NCBI GenBank assembly: GCA_027314845.1
Contig: DAHVAA010000035.1
Coordinates: 1-11,467, forward strand
Length of the DNA stretch: 11,467 nucleotides
DNA from: Thermoplasmata archaeon
GTDB lineage: Archaea > Thermoplasmatota > Thermoplasmata > UBA184
Direction: 5' to 3'
Shown: piece after piece, positions 1 to 6,158 of the stretch
How the letters are laid out: every line of letters starts with the position of its first letter
Position numbering within the stretch: position 1 is the first letter of the stretch
The notes under the pieces: generated by a model
What the model was told of the DNA's origin: nothing
Databases searched by the model: none
Seen by the model: the letters and a program-made list of their open reading frames with translations, nothing else
Translations under genes and position numbers: made by a program

Positions 1-195
1 CACCTCATCCTCGGCGCCCCGTTCGGCCCCGGCGCCTGGCGAGCCTACGACGGGAACGGACGGGAGACGACCCTCGAGGTCATCGAAGGCCGACGCGTCG
101 GCGGAGAAGAGGATGCCCTCCCGCAGTACCGTCCCCGTCCGGTCCATCGACCCGAGCGGGAACCCGCCGGCGATTTCCCGTCCGATGAGGCCTGA
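1..195 (+). CDS. C-terminal fragment of an unrecognised protein
   Basis: Frame 1 is open from the window edge to a TGA at 193-195 and gives 64 residues beginning HLILGAPFGPGAWRAYDG. Third codon positions are almost all G or C, as in the neighbouring genes, which supports real coding sequence. The fragment has a short Gly/Pro-containing segment, then a hydrophilic tail rich in Arg, Glu and Pro, ending in PSDEA. No family is recognisable from this piece. It converges with the radical SAM gene, leaving 27 bases between the two stop codons. The start and most of the protein lie outside the window. Confidence 0.6.
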   Translation, partial: HLILGAPFGPGAWRAYDGNGRETTLEVIEGRRVGGEEDALPQYRPRPVHRPEREPAGDFPSDEA

Positions 196-222
196 GCGCT
201 CGGGCGCGCGCTCGCGGTCCGT

Positions 223-1815
223 CTATTCTCGAACGGGGATCGTCGGGACCGGCAGGCGGTCCGGGCTCTGGTTCGGGTCGGCCATCGCACGGCCGGGTCG
301 CCCCGACTCGCTCCAGAGGCCGTGCATCTTAGCGATGACCTCGAGGAAACCGATGAAGCCGCGGAACGCGCCCCGATAGAGCTCCGTGTGCGCCCCTTCC
401 CAGTCAAAGAAGTCGCGGAGCATCTTCTTCGACTGGCGGAGGCCGTGGGTGAGCGCGCGCTTCAGGAGCTCCTCCTGGAGCGGGCTCAGGCGGTCCCGGC
501 GGAACCAGTCGCGGCTCTTGAGGTGGCCGAGCGGCACGAAGAACATCGGGACCAGCAGGCCCTTGAAGTCCCAGAGGTCGTCGATCAGGTCGATCGTCCG
601 GGCGACATCGTCCTCGGTCTCCTGCGGGAGACCGACGATGAAGGTACAGGCCGGATAAACGTGGTTGTCGTTCATGAGGCCCGCCGCCTGCACGACCAGT
701 TCGGGCCACTGGCTGGCCTTGAACGGAGCGACCTTCCCCGGCATGGCCGCGGTGATCATGTGGGGCGAGCCGGTCTCGACCCCAACCTCCACTCCCCACC
801 ACGACTGCTTGTCGTCGATCAGGATCTCGGCACACTTCGAGAGCAGCTTCGGCTTGGTCATGAGCGAAGCCACGGCGACGTGCGACCAACCGACCTGTTC
901 GTAGTGCCGCTTCGCGAGCTGGAGGAGCGGGAGGAGCTTCTCCTCGTGGGGCATGATGTTCGGGCTGCCGTAGAAGTACACGTCGTCGGAGTGCAGGAGA
1001 CCCTTGCGGATCCCGAGCTTCGCGTTGACCTTCAGCTCCTCTTCGATCTTCTCGAGAGGGTACCATCGGGTCGGCCGCGTCGTCACCGAACAGAACGAGC
1101 AACCGCGGCAGCAGCCCCGGCCGATCTCGATCAGTCCGTTGACGCTCGGGTACTTGATCGACGAGATCTGCTCGACCTTCGGCGCCTCCTTCGCGGCGAG
1201 GACGACGTGCGGCGGGAGGAACTCATCGTGGAGCGCCTTCGAGACGATCTCCCGGACGAAGACGTCGCTCTCGCCCTCGACGACGGTGTCGATCCCGCCG
1301 AACGTATCGAGGAACTCCTGGATCCAGGGGAGCTTCTGTCGGGTCGCGGGAGAGAGTTGCCAGGCGCACGGACCCCCCGCGATGATCTTGAGGCCGCGCT
1401 TCCGCGCCTCGACCACCGCCGGCTGGGTGAGCATCCGCTTGAAGTTCACGCTGTTCAGGGGCTCGCGGCGCATCACGCCGCCAAAGGTCGAGCTGGGGGG
1501 GTTCAGCCCGAAGTAGTCGTGGCCCGAGATGAGGAGGACCTTGGCCTCCCCCGGCATGTACTTGTTCAGGTGGCCCGGATGCACGATCCGCGCATCGAAC
1601 CCGCCGTCGATCAGGGACGCCTCGATCTTCCGCATCCCGTAGGGGGCCTGCTGCGGGAATCCGTTCTCGTCGACCTTCATGGCCGGGTAGAAGAGGCGCT
1701 GGTAGACGGATTCCGGGAAGACGTAGGCGGGGGTCGTGGTACCGAACCCCAGGAACTCCTTCCCGTGGTGGTTGCTCATCATCGTCCAGTCGCAGGTGAC
1801 GACCACTTCCGGCAT
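223..1815 (-). CDS. B12-binding-type radical SAM enzyme (530 aa)
   Basis: The protein carries the radical SAM cluster motif CX3CX2C at Cys235, Cys239 and Cys242 (GRGCCRGCSFCS, with an extra Cys236), followed by a GVETGS segment at 345-350 that fits the SAM-binding part of the barrel. Residues about 55-185 (APYGMRKIEA, VLLISGHD, KIIAGGPCAWQL, VVEGESD) resemble the N-terminal cobalamin-binding-like Rossmann region of archaeal B12/radical SAM proteins. Such enzymes cleave SAM to a 5'-deoxyadenosyl radical and often methylate or join unactivated carbons. Archaeal members include the GDGT ring synthases GrsA/GrsB, so a lipid-modifying role is possible, but I cannot place this protein in that group by eye. 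The last 30 residues are Pro/Arg-rich and probably disordered. ATG is chosen because conserved-looking sequence starts at residue 4; a weak GGGGT lies 5 bases upstream. The zinc-protein gene lies upstream on the same strand, 132 bases away. Confidence 0.88.
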   Translation of the reverse strand: MPEVVVTCDWTMMSNHHGKEFLGFGTTTPAYVFPESVYQRLFYPAMKVDENGFPQQAPYGMRKIEASLIDGGFDARIVHPGHLNKYMPGEAKVLLISGHDYFGLNPPSSTFGGVMRREPLNSVNFKRMLTQPAVVEARKRGLKIIAGGPCAWQLSPATRQKLPWIQEFLDTFGGIDTVVEGESDVFVREIVSKALHDEFLPPHVVLAAKEAPKVEQISSIKYPSVNGLIEIGRGCCRGCSFCSVTTRPTRWYPLEKIEEELKVNAKLGIRKGLLHSDDVYFYGSPNIMPHEEKLLPLLQLAKRHYEQVGWSHVAVASLMTKPKLLSKCAEILIDDKQSWWGVEVGVETGSPHMITAAMPGKVAPFKASQWPELVVQAAGLMNDNHVYPACTFIVGLPQETEDDVARTIDLIDDLWDFKGLLVPMFFVPLGHLKSRDWFRRDRLSPLQEELLKRALTHGLRQSKKMLRDFFDWEGAHTELYRGAFRGFIGFLEVIAKMHGLWSESGRPGRAMADPNQSPDRLPVPTIPVRE

Positions 1816-1863
1816 TGGTTACCCCAACTTAGGCCACGGAGGCTCTCCGCACCACGAAGTCGG

Positions 1864-1873
1864 TATTCTTATT
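1864..1873 (-). promoter_or_regulatory. TATA-like element for the radical SAM gene
   Basis: On the minus strand the block reads AATAAGAATA in an otherwise GC-rich gap. It is centred about 53 bases from the ATG at 1815, so transcription would start near 1842 and leave a leader of roughly 25 bases. That leader ends in GGGGT (1821-1825), 5 bases before the ATG, a weak Shine-Dalgarno candidate. This suggests the radical SAM gene can be transcribed apart from the upstream zinc-protein gene. The assignment is inferred from base composition and spacing only. Confidence 0.4.
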
Positions 1874-1947
1874 GGTTGCGAAGCCGGCACAGCGACAGTT
1901 CGCCGACCGTGGAGCGCCTGCGCGAGGGTCCCGCGGACGTTCCGGAC

Positions 1948-2208
1948 CTATTCAAAATCGGTCTCGTCGTCGTCCCGAGGCAGCACGCCGTCGAGACTGT
2001 CGCTCGCTTCTTCGCTCGACTCCTCGACCTCGCCGCTCTCCCGGAAAGCGGGGTCCCGCTGAAGGAGATGGATCCGAACGCAGTCGCGGTGCGCCGGGTT
2101 CCCGTTCCAGGAGCTGGTTTCGGCCGGGTTCCCGAGCGGCTCCTTGCAGAGACTACAGATCTCGGGCGGCGGGCTGATCCATGCGATACGTCGGGGCGGA
2201 GACTCCAT
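1948..2208 (-). CDS. Small zinc-binding protein with CxxC...HxxC and acidic tail (86 aa)
   Basis: Residues 18-43 hold CSLC (Cys18, Cys21) and, after 18 residues, HRDC (His40, Cys43). This four-ligand pattern is typical of a single treble-clef-like or zinc-ribbon-like knuckle, and recalls small archaeal zinc proteins of the DUF2175 kind, although I cannot confirm the family. The first 16 residues are Pro/Arg-rich. Residues 59-86 are strongly acidic (EVEESSEEASD, then DDDETDFE), which could bind a basic partner. No catalytic motif is visible. It is divergent from the XRE-CBS gene and co-directional with the radical SAM gene downstream. The ATG at 2208 is about 32 bases from a TATA-like GGTAATGG, consistent with a nearly leaderless transcript. 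Reality of the gene rests on the ordered Cys/His motif; function is unknown. Confidence 0.75.
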   Translation of the reverse strand: MESPPRRIAWISPPPEICSLCKEPLGNPAETSSWNGNPAHRDCVRIHLLQRDPAFRESGEVEESSEEASDSLDGVLPRDDDETDFE

Positions 2209-2236
2209 ACCTGCGCCACCAGAACGCGGAGGGGGT

Positions 2237-2244
2237 CCATTACC
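2237..2244 (-). promoter_or_regulatory. TATA-like element for the small zinc protein
   Basis: The minus strand reads CCGAAAGGTAATGG here, a purine-rich BRE-like stretch followed by an AT-containing core. The core centre is about 32 bases from the ATG at 2208, predicting a start of transcription within a few bases of the start codon. The call is based on spacing and similarity to the other promoter-like sites in the window. Confidence 0.35.
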
Positions 2245-2259
2245 TTTCGGTCGCGCGGG

Positions 2260-2342
2260 GAAACCCCCCTTACGGGAGGCGACGCGGGCCGTCCGTTCCG
2301 TTGGAGTACGCGGGTGGCGGGTATCGAAACCCCATTATCGGG
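2260..2342. repeat. Imperfect 17-bp direct repeat upstream of the XRE-CBS gene
   Basis: The copy at 2260-2276 reads GAAACCCCCCTTACGGG and the copy at 2326-2342 reads GAAACCCCATTATCGGG; 13 of 17 positions agree, including GAAACCCC and CGGG at the ends. The second copy contains the putative TATA core of the XRE-CBS gene. The first copy also overlaps a GGGG-AAA-CCCC inverted repeat at 2257-2267. An operator bound by the adjacent regulator is one reading; chance similarity in GC-rich DNA is the other. Confidence 0.35.
2332..2340 (+). promoter_or_regulatory. TATA-like element for the XRE-CBS regulator
   Basis: CGAAACCC followed by CATTATCG resembles a BRE plus a weak TATA core. Its centre is about 28 bases before the ATG at 2364, the spacing expected for a leaderless archaeal transcript. 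This supports 2364, rather than the in-frame ATG at 2181, as the true start. Confidence 0.45.
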
Positions 2343-2363
2343 CCGACGCCGTCCTCCGGGGCG

Positions 2364-2942
2364 ATGGACGCGCTTCGCGAGATCCGCCGGCGACGCGCGG
2401 CGCTCGGCATCTCGCTCGGCGACCTGGCCCGGGCCGTGGGCCGTAGCGATGCGACCCTGAGCCGCATCGAACGTGGACAGATCCGGCCGTCGTACGAGCT
2501 CGTTCAGCGGATCTTGGCCTATCTCGAGGCTCAGGAAGGTCTCGCGTCCCCACGCCTCACGGTCGCCGACCTGATGAGCCGCGCCCTGACCTCCGTGGAG
2601 TCCTCGGCGACGCTCGCCACGGCGGCGCAACGCATGGAGTCGGGAGCGTTCTCGCAGCTCCCCGTACTGGACGACGGGCACGTGGTGGGTTCGCTTTCCG
2701 AGTCGGCGTTGCTCCGTGCCCTCGCCCAGGCGAACGCTCATCGACTCCGGGTGCGGGATGTCCTCGAGGTCGCCTATCCCGTCGTCGAAGAGGGATTCCC
2801 GGCCGACCTGCTCCCGCCCCTTCTGGGCCGGTACCCGGGCGTACTCGTCTCTCATCGCGGAGAGGTTCGGGGGATCGTGACGAAATCCGACCTGATCCGC
2901 GGTCTCCGGGGGACCACCCTGCGTAGAACGTCGTCGACCTAG
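2364..2942 (+). CDS. XRE-family transcriptional regulator with paired CBS domains (192 aa)
   Basis: Residues 5-55 form a Cro/C1-type helix-turn-helix: LREIRRRRAALGISLGDLA, then a likely recognition helix around SDATLSRIERG (28-38). Residues about 66-122 and 129-182 are two CBS repeats; the first contains QLPVLDDGHVVGSLSES and the second ends in GEVRGIVTKSDLIRGL. CBS pairs usually bind adenine nucleotides or SAM, so this is probably a ligand-sensing DNA-binding protein like the XRE-CBS regulators known in archaea. The reading frame extends upstream to an ATG at 2181, but those 61 extra residues are low-complexity and lie across the promoter of the divergent gene, so I use 2364. The stop codon shares a CTAG with the convergent peptidase gene. 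Two imperfect 17-bp repeats upstream could be its own operators. The target genes and ligand are not known. Confidence 0.88.
   Translation: MDALREIRRRRAALGISLGDLARAVGRSDATLSRIERGQIRPSYELVQRILAYLEAQEGLASPRLTVADLMSRALTSVESSATLATAAQRMESGAFSQLPVLDDGHVVGSLSESALLRALAQANAHRLRVRDVLEVAYPVVEEGFPADLLPPLLGRYPGVLVSHRGEVRGIVTKSDLIRGLRGTTLRRTSST
2939..2942. other. Shared CTAG stop: four-base tail-to-tail gene overlap
   Basis: The palindrome CTAG supplies TAG for the XRE-CBS gene on the plus strand (2940-2942) and TAG for the P1 peptidase gene on the minus strand (2939-2941). There is therefore no intergenic space for separate terminators. Confidence 0.9.
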
Positions 2943-3895
2943 GGCTCGCGCCGCGACGCCCGGACCGCGCTGAGGAGCGCCGCGACCGCCAGTTGCGCCG
3001 CCCGGACCCCTAGCTGGTCGGCCGTCTCCCCCACTCGGGCCTCCTTCTTCCGGCGGCGACGCTGCTCGGTGGAGACGGCAAAGACCACATCCCCGTCGGT
3101 CGTGCTGTGGAACGGAGTGATCGAGGAGGCGAGACCCGTGTGGACCATCGCCGCCACCCGAGCGAGCGCGGGGCGATCCACCGCAAGGTCGGTGACCGCG
3201 AGCGCGAGCGTGGTCCCCGTCGTCCGGTCCCGGCCCCCGAGTTCGGCCCGGGGCGGGACGACCGTTCCGTCCGTCCCCCTCGCACCCGCGACCCAGCGGC
3301 CGCTCTCCGGATCCCTCACCGCTCCGACCGCGTTCGCTACGACCAGCACGCCGACCGAGCCGAACCGTGGGTCCCGGGTGGCGGTGGCGCCCACGCCCCC
3401 GGCCATCGCCCGGCCGCGTCCGAGGTATTTGCCGACCGTAGCCCCTGCGCCGGCGCCGACCCGGCCGATCGCGACCGGGCCCGGCACCGCCCGACGCGCG
3501 GCTTCGTACCCCAGGGGAAGATAATCCGGGAGCGGTCCTCGACGGGTCGGCAGGTCGAACAAGGCGGCGCCCGAGATCGGGACGACGACGTTCGGGTTGC
3601 GGAAGGCTCGGTGGCCGCCGCCGGTCTCGAGGACCCGCGTGCGCACCCCCCGGGCCGCGTCGAGACCGTAGAGGCTGCCGCCCGCGAAAAACACCGCCCA
3701 GCGACGTCCGAAGGTCGCATCGAGCGACAAGGAGGCGGTGTCGTAGGTCGCCGACGCTCCTCCCCGAACGTCGACGACGGTCGGCGAGGGCCCGGCGAAC
3801 CGGACGACCGTGACGCCGCTGGCCCCGCCCTCAGACTCCGCGTGGCCGACCGCGACCCCCGGTATGGTGCCGAAGTCGATCCGGTTCGCGGGCAC
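2939..3895 (-). CDS. P1 family (S58, DmpA-like) self-processing aminopeptidase/esterase (318 aa)
   Basis: The sequence has the features of P1/S58 N-terminal-nucleophile hydrolases. These are an N-terminal IPGVAVGHAES segment, GRVGAGAGATVGK (144-156), NAVGAVRDP (188-196), the processing-site region TTGTTLALAVTD (225-236), and a late DGDVVFAVST (267-276). By comparison with the usual NTTLA motif, autocleavage would fall between Gly227 and Thr228, making Thr228 the nucleophile; Gly in place of Asn at that position is a family variant. Members remove N-terminal residues from small peptides, amides or esters, some preferring D- or beta-amino acids; the substrate here cannot be read. No signal peptide or membrane segment is seen, so it is probably cytoplasmic. 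The start is a GTG; a weak TATA-like GTGTTTTC lies about 27 bases upstream. The C-terminal 45 residues include a basic RRRRKKEAR patch. Confidence 0.88.
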   Translation of the reverse strand: MPANRIDFGTIPGVAVGHAESEGGASGVTVVRFAGPSPTVVDVRGGASATYDTASLSLDATFGRRWAVFFAGGSLYGLDAARGVRTRVLETGGGHRAFRNPNVVVPISGAALFDLPTRRGPLPDYLPLGYEAARRAVPGPVAIGRVGAGAGATVGKYLGRGRAMAGGVGATATRDPRFGSVGVLVVANAVGAVRDPESGRWVAGARGTDGTVVPPRAELGGRDRTTGTTLALAVTDLAVDRPALARVAAMVHTGLASSITPFHSTTDGDVVFAVSTEQRRRRKKEARVGETADQLGVRAAQLAVAALLSAVRASRREP

Positions 3896-3918
3896 GCTCC
3901 ACGAAGGCTCGGCGAGGG

Positions 3919-3926
3919 GAAAACAC
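3919..3926 (-). promoter_or_regulatory. Weak TATA-like element for the P1 peptidase
   Basis: The minus strand reads GTGTTTTC, the most AT-rich block in the 89-base divergent gap on this side. It is centred about 27 bases from the GTG at 3895 and would give a leaderless message. It is a poor match to a canonical TATA box. Confidence 0.3.
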
Positions 3927-3952
3927 TGCGGAGCCCGACGCCGCTCGTGGGG

Positions 3953-3960
3953 CTTTATCC
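3953..3960 (+). promoter_or_regulatory. TATA-like CTTTATCC for the HExxH gene
   Basis: GGCTTTATCC stands out in GC-rich surroundings, and its core is about 29 bases before the ATG at 3985, fitting a leaderless start. The same eight bases recur at 4631-4638 upstream of the transporter gene. Confidence 0.55.
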
Positions 3961-3984
3961 CTCGCTGCCCTTCGGGGAGCTCGG

Positions 3985-4566
3985 ATGAGCCGACCGGCGC
4001 CTGCGATCGAGCCGAGCGAGGTGACGCCCGTCGACTTTCGCGTCGCGCGGGAGCTCCCGCTCGGTCGTCATCCGATCCTCGCGGCGTTCCCCGGTCTTGA
4101 CCGGCTTCCGACCGCCGGCCGGCTCGTGCCGGACCCGGTGGCCCGGGCCGCGCTCTTCCGGGTCACCGCGATCGAGCTCGTCTCGCAGGACGTGTGGATG
4201 TACGTGGCCCCCTTCGAGATCCCGAAAGGAGCGCGGCGTCAGTGGCGCCCGGTCGTCTCCCCCGACCACGACTGCATCGTCGTCGGAGAGGTCCATCTTC
4301 GCCAGAGCTCCGGGCTGATGTTGTTCCTCGACATCTATCACGAGCTCTGTCACATTCTCCAGCGTCAGGGCGGCGCGGACCTCTGGCCTCCCGGCGTGAG
4401 CTACGTGCGTCGCTGGACCGAGGTCGAAGCCTATCGGTTCGTGGTGAACGAAGCCCGAGCGCTCGGCGTCTCGAACGAGTACCTCGCGGAGTATCTGCGG
4501 GTGGAGTGGATCTCGGACCAAGAGCACCGCGAGCTGCTCGACGAGCTGGCGATCCCCGCCCACTAG
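3985..4566 (+). CDS. HExxH metalloprotease-like protein of unknown role (193 aa)
   Basis: Residues 115-123 read LDIYHELCH, a zincin motif with His119, Glu120 and His123. About 23-25 residues later comes WTEVEAYRF, where Glu146 or Glu148 could be the third zinc ligand, so the arrangement is gluzincin-like. The helix continuing into NEARALGVS recalls the E-x-E-A element of ImmA/IrrE-type peptidases, but the rest is not clearly that family. No signal peptide or membrane helix is evident, suggesting a small cytoplasmic peptidase or a zinc-binding scaffold. The ATG at 3985 is supported by a TATA-like CTTTATCC 29 bases upstream. The gene is divergent from the P1 peptidase and precedes the MFS gene by about 116 bases, which contain a second promoter-like site. 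No substrate or partner can be inferred. Confidence 0.78.
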   Translation: MSRPAPAIEPSEVTPVDFRVARELPLGRHPILAAFPGLDRLPTAGRLVPDPVARAALFRVTAIELVSQDVWMYVAPFEIPKGARRQWRPVVSPDHDCIVVGEVHLRQSSGLMLFLDIYHELCHILQRQGGADLWPPGVSYVRRWTEVEAYRFVVNEARALGVSNEYLAEYLRVEWISDQEHRELLDELAIPAH

Positions 4567-4630
4567 CGCGACGCTCGTTCCTCCGTTCCGGTCGCGTCGC
4601 GCGCCGCGCGCGCTGCGACAAGAACCGATT

Positions 4631-4638
4631 CTTTATCC
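4631..4638 (+). promoter_or_regulatory. TATA-like CTTTATCC for the MFS gene
   Basis: GATTCTTTATCC is the same eight-base core seen before the HExxH gene. With the spacing used there, transcription would start near 4660. That leaves a leader of roughly 20 bases containing GGGGGTG (4669-4675), close to the archaeal Shine-Dalgarno GGAGGTG, 7 bases before an in-frame CTG at 4683. Confidence 0.5.
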
Positions 4639-4682
4639 GCTCCGCCCCAAAATTCGACGGTTCGCCGGGGGGGTGCGAGGTC

Positions 4683-6122
4683 CTGTCGATCGACCTCACG
4701 GCCCGCTCGGTCGTACGACCCTCAGCGAGCGACCTCTGGTTCCTCACCGACCTGCCGCTGGCCGTCTCCGATGGGATCGCGATGCCGCTGATCCCGCTCC
4801 TCGCCCTCCAGCACTTCGGTGCGAGCGCGTTCGCGGTCACGATCATCATCGCGGCGAGCGCGATGAGCCAGGTCCCGTTCACGATCCTCTGGGGGAACCT
4901 GTCCGACCGGATCTCTCACCGGAAGTTCTTCCTGGTCGGTTCGTTCCTCGCGACCGGCACGAGCATCATCCTCATCGCCCTGGCCCACGACCTCCTCACC
5001 TACTTCTGGCTCAACGTCGTCGAAGGGCTCGCCTCCGCGGCCAGCGCGCCGATCGGCACGATGCTGCTCCTCGAAACCCGCCACAAGCGGTGGTGGCCGG
5101 AGGACATCGGGCTGTTCGGACTGATCTCGGGGCTCGGGACGACCGCCGGCCTCGCGTTGGGCTTCCTCTGGCTGTTCGTCATCGGGTTCAATCAGCCCGC
5201 GATCGAGGTGATGACCGCGCTCCTGATCGTCTCGGGGGTCCTCGCGCTCGTCTCGGCCGGGATCGCCTGGGCCTGGATCGAGGAGCCGACCGCCGCGGCG
5301 CGCGTCGACCGAAGAACGGTGGCCGACCTCGTCCACCTTCACCGGGGGGTCGTCGAGCGTCTGCGCCACTTCCGCTCGCGGGTGGTCGGCCTGGTCGACC
5401 TCACGCGACCGACGACCGAACGCCTCCCCGGCCGCGAGTACCTTTTCCTGGCCGCGCTCGGCCTGATGAGCGTCGGCTTCGACATCTTCTACGGTCCGTT
5501 CCCGGTCTTCCTCTGGCAGAACGCCCACTTCACGGACGCGGGGGTCTTCATCGTCTATCTCGGCTCGTCCGCGGCGTCGACCGCGCTCTTCTTCCATTCG
5601 GGAAAGGCGGTCGAGCGGCACTCCCCGAAATCCGTCTTCCTCGAGTCGCTCGGCGGACGGGTCCTCTTGATGTTGCTGTTCCTTTGGGGGCCGATCTACG
5701 TCCTCTTTGGGCTCGGCTCCCCCGCGCTGCTCGGCTGGCTCACGCTATTGAACGCCCTGCTCGGGGTGACGTGGGCGTTCATCTCGACCGCGAGCACCCT
5801 GTTCCTCGTGCGGCTCGTCGGAAGGTCCGCCCGAGGGCGCGCGCTCGGTCTCTACAACGCGTTCGCCGGCGCCGGAAGCCTCCTCGGAACGCTCCTCGGC
5901 GGATGGCTCTACGCCACTTACGGGGTCCATTTCGCGTACTCCATCGCGGCGCTCACGGTGGTCGCCGGAGCGCTCGTCCTGATGCCGATCCCTTACCACA
6001 TGTTCACCCTCCCTCACCACTCGGCCCACCGCCACCGCCTCACGCACGGGATGCGGCCGGGGATCCGGAGCACTCGCGCGGCCGTCCCGCCGCCTCCGGT
6101 GCCGGTCGGGCGCCGGCCCTGA
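4683..6122 (+). CDS. Major facilitator superfamily transporter, probable CTG start (479 aa)
   Basis: Twelve hydrophobic segments can be drawn, in two sets of six. A cytoplasmic loop of about 50 Arg-rich residues (200-250) separates them. MFS motif A is present as GNLSDRISHRK (71-81) between helices 2 and 3. Helix 11 is Gly/Ala-rich (AFAGAGSLLGTLLGGWL). The length suits a 12-helix MFS permease of the inner membrane; the substrate cannot be predicted. The C-terminus has HHSAHRHRLTH and then a Pro/Arg tail. The start is problematic: the first in-frame ATG (4782) lies inside helix 1 and would cut it in half, and no in-frame ATG, GTG or TTG exists between the previous gene and helix 1. I place it at CTG 4683, which follows GGGGGTG by 7 bases. 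A sequencing indel joining the out-of-frame GTG at 4673 is an alternative. The gene ends 36 bases from the convergent gene. Confidence 0.82.
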   Translation: MSIDLTARSVVRPSASDLWFLTDLPLAVSDGIAMPLIPLLALQHFGASAFAVTIIIAASAMSQVPFTILWGNLSDRISHRKFFLVGSFLATGTSIILIALAHDLLTYFWLNVVEGLASAASAPIGTMLLLETRHKRWWPEDIGLFGLISGLGTTAGLALGFLWLFVIGFNQPAIEVMTALLIVSGVLALVSAGIAWAWIEEPTAAARVDRRTVADLVHLHRGVVERLRHFRSRVVGLVDLTRPTTERLPGREYLFLAALGLMSVGFDIFYGPFPVFLWQNAHFTDAGVFIVYLGSSAASTALFFHSGKAVERHSPKSVFLESLGGRVLLMLLFLWGPIYVLFGLGSPALLGWLTLLNALLGVTWAFISTASTLFLVRLVGRSARGRALGLYNAFAGAGSLLGTLLGGWLYATYGVHFAYSIAALTVVAGALVLMPIPYHMFTLPHHSAHRHRLTHGMRPGIRSTRAAVPPPPVPVGRRP

Positions 6123-6158
6123 CCCTTCGCCACGCCCTACCGGCCCGAGCGAAGCCGT

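Noticed and set aside
226..240. TTCTCGAACGG, resembling a tRNA T-loop
   Set aside because: It encodes the last residues of the radical SAM protein and there is no acceptor stem, anticodon arm or D-arm around it.
2257..2267. GGGG-AAA-CCCC inverted repeat as a terminator
   Set aside because: The stem is short, there is no T-tract, and it lies between divergent genes where no transcript should end.
2181..2363. Upstream in-frame extension of the XRE-CBS gene from ATG 2181
   Set aside because: The extra 61 residues show no domain and span the divergent promoters; the helix-turn-helix begins right after the ATG at 2364.
322..2460. 712-codon open frame on the plus strand
   Set aside because: It is antisense to the radical SAM and zinc-protein genes, and its translation is monotonous Arg/Glu/Leu/Val with no domain. 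GC-rich coding DNA often leaves the opposite strand open.
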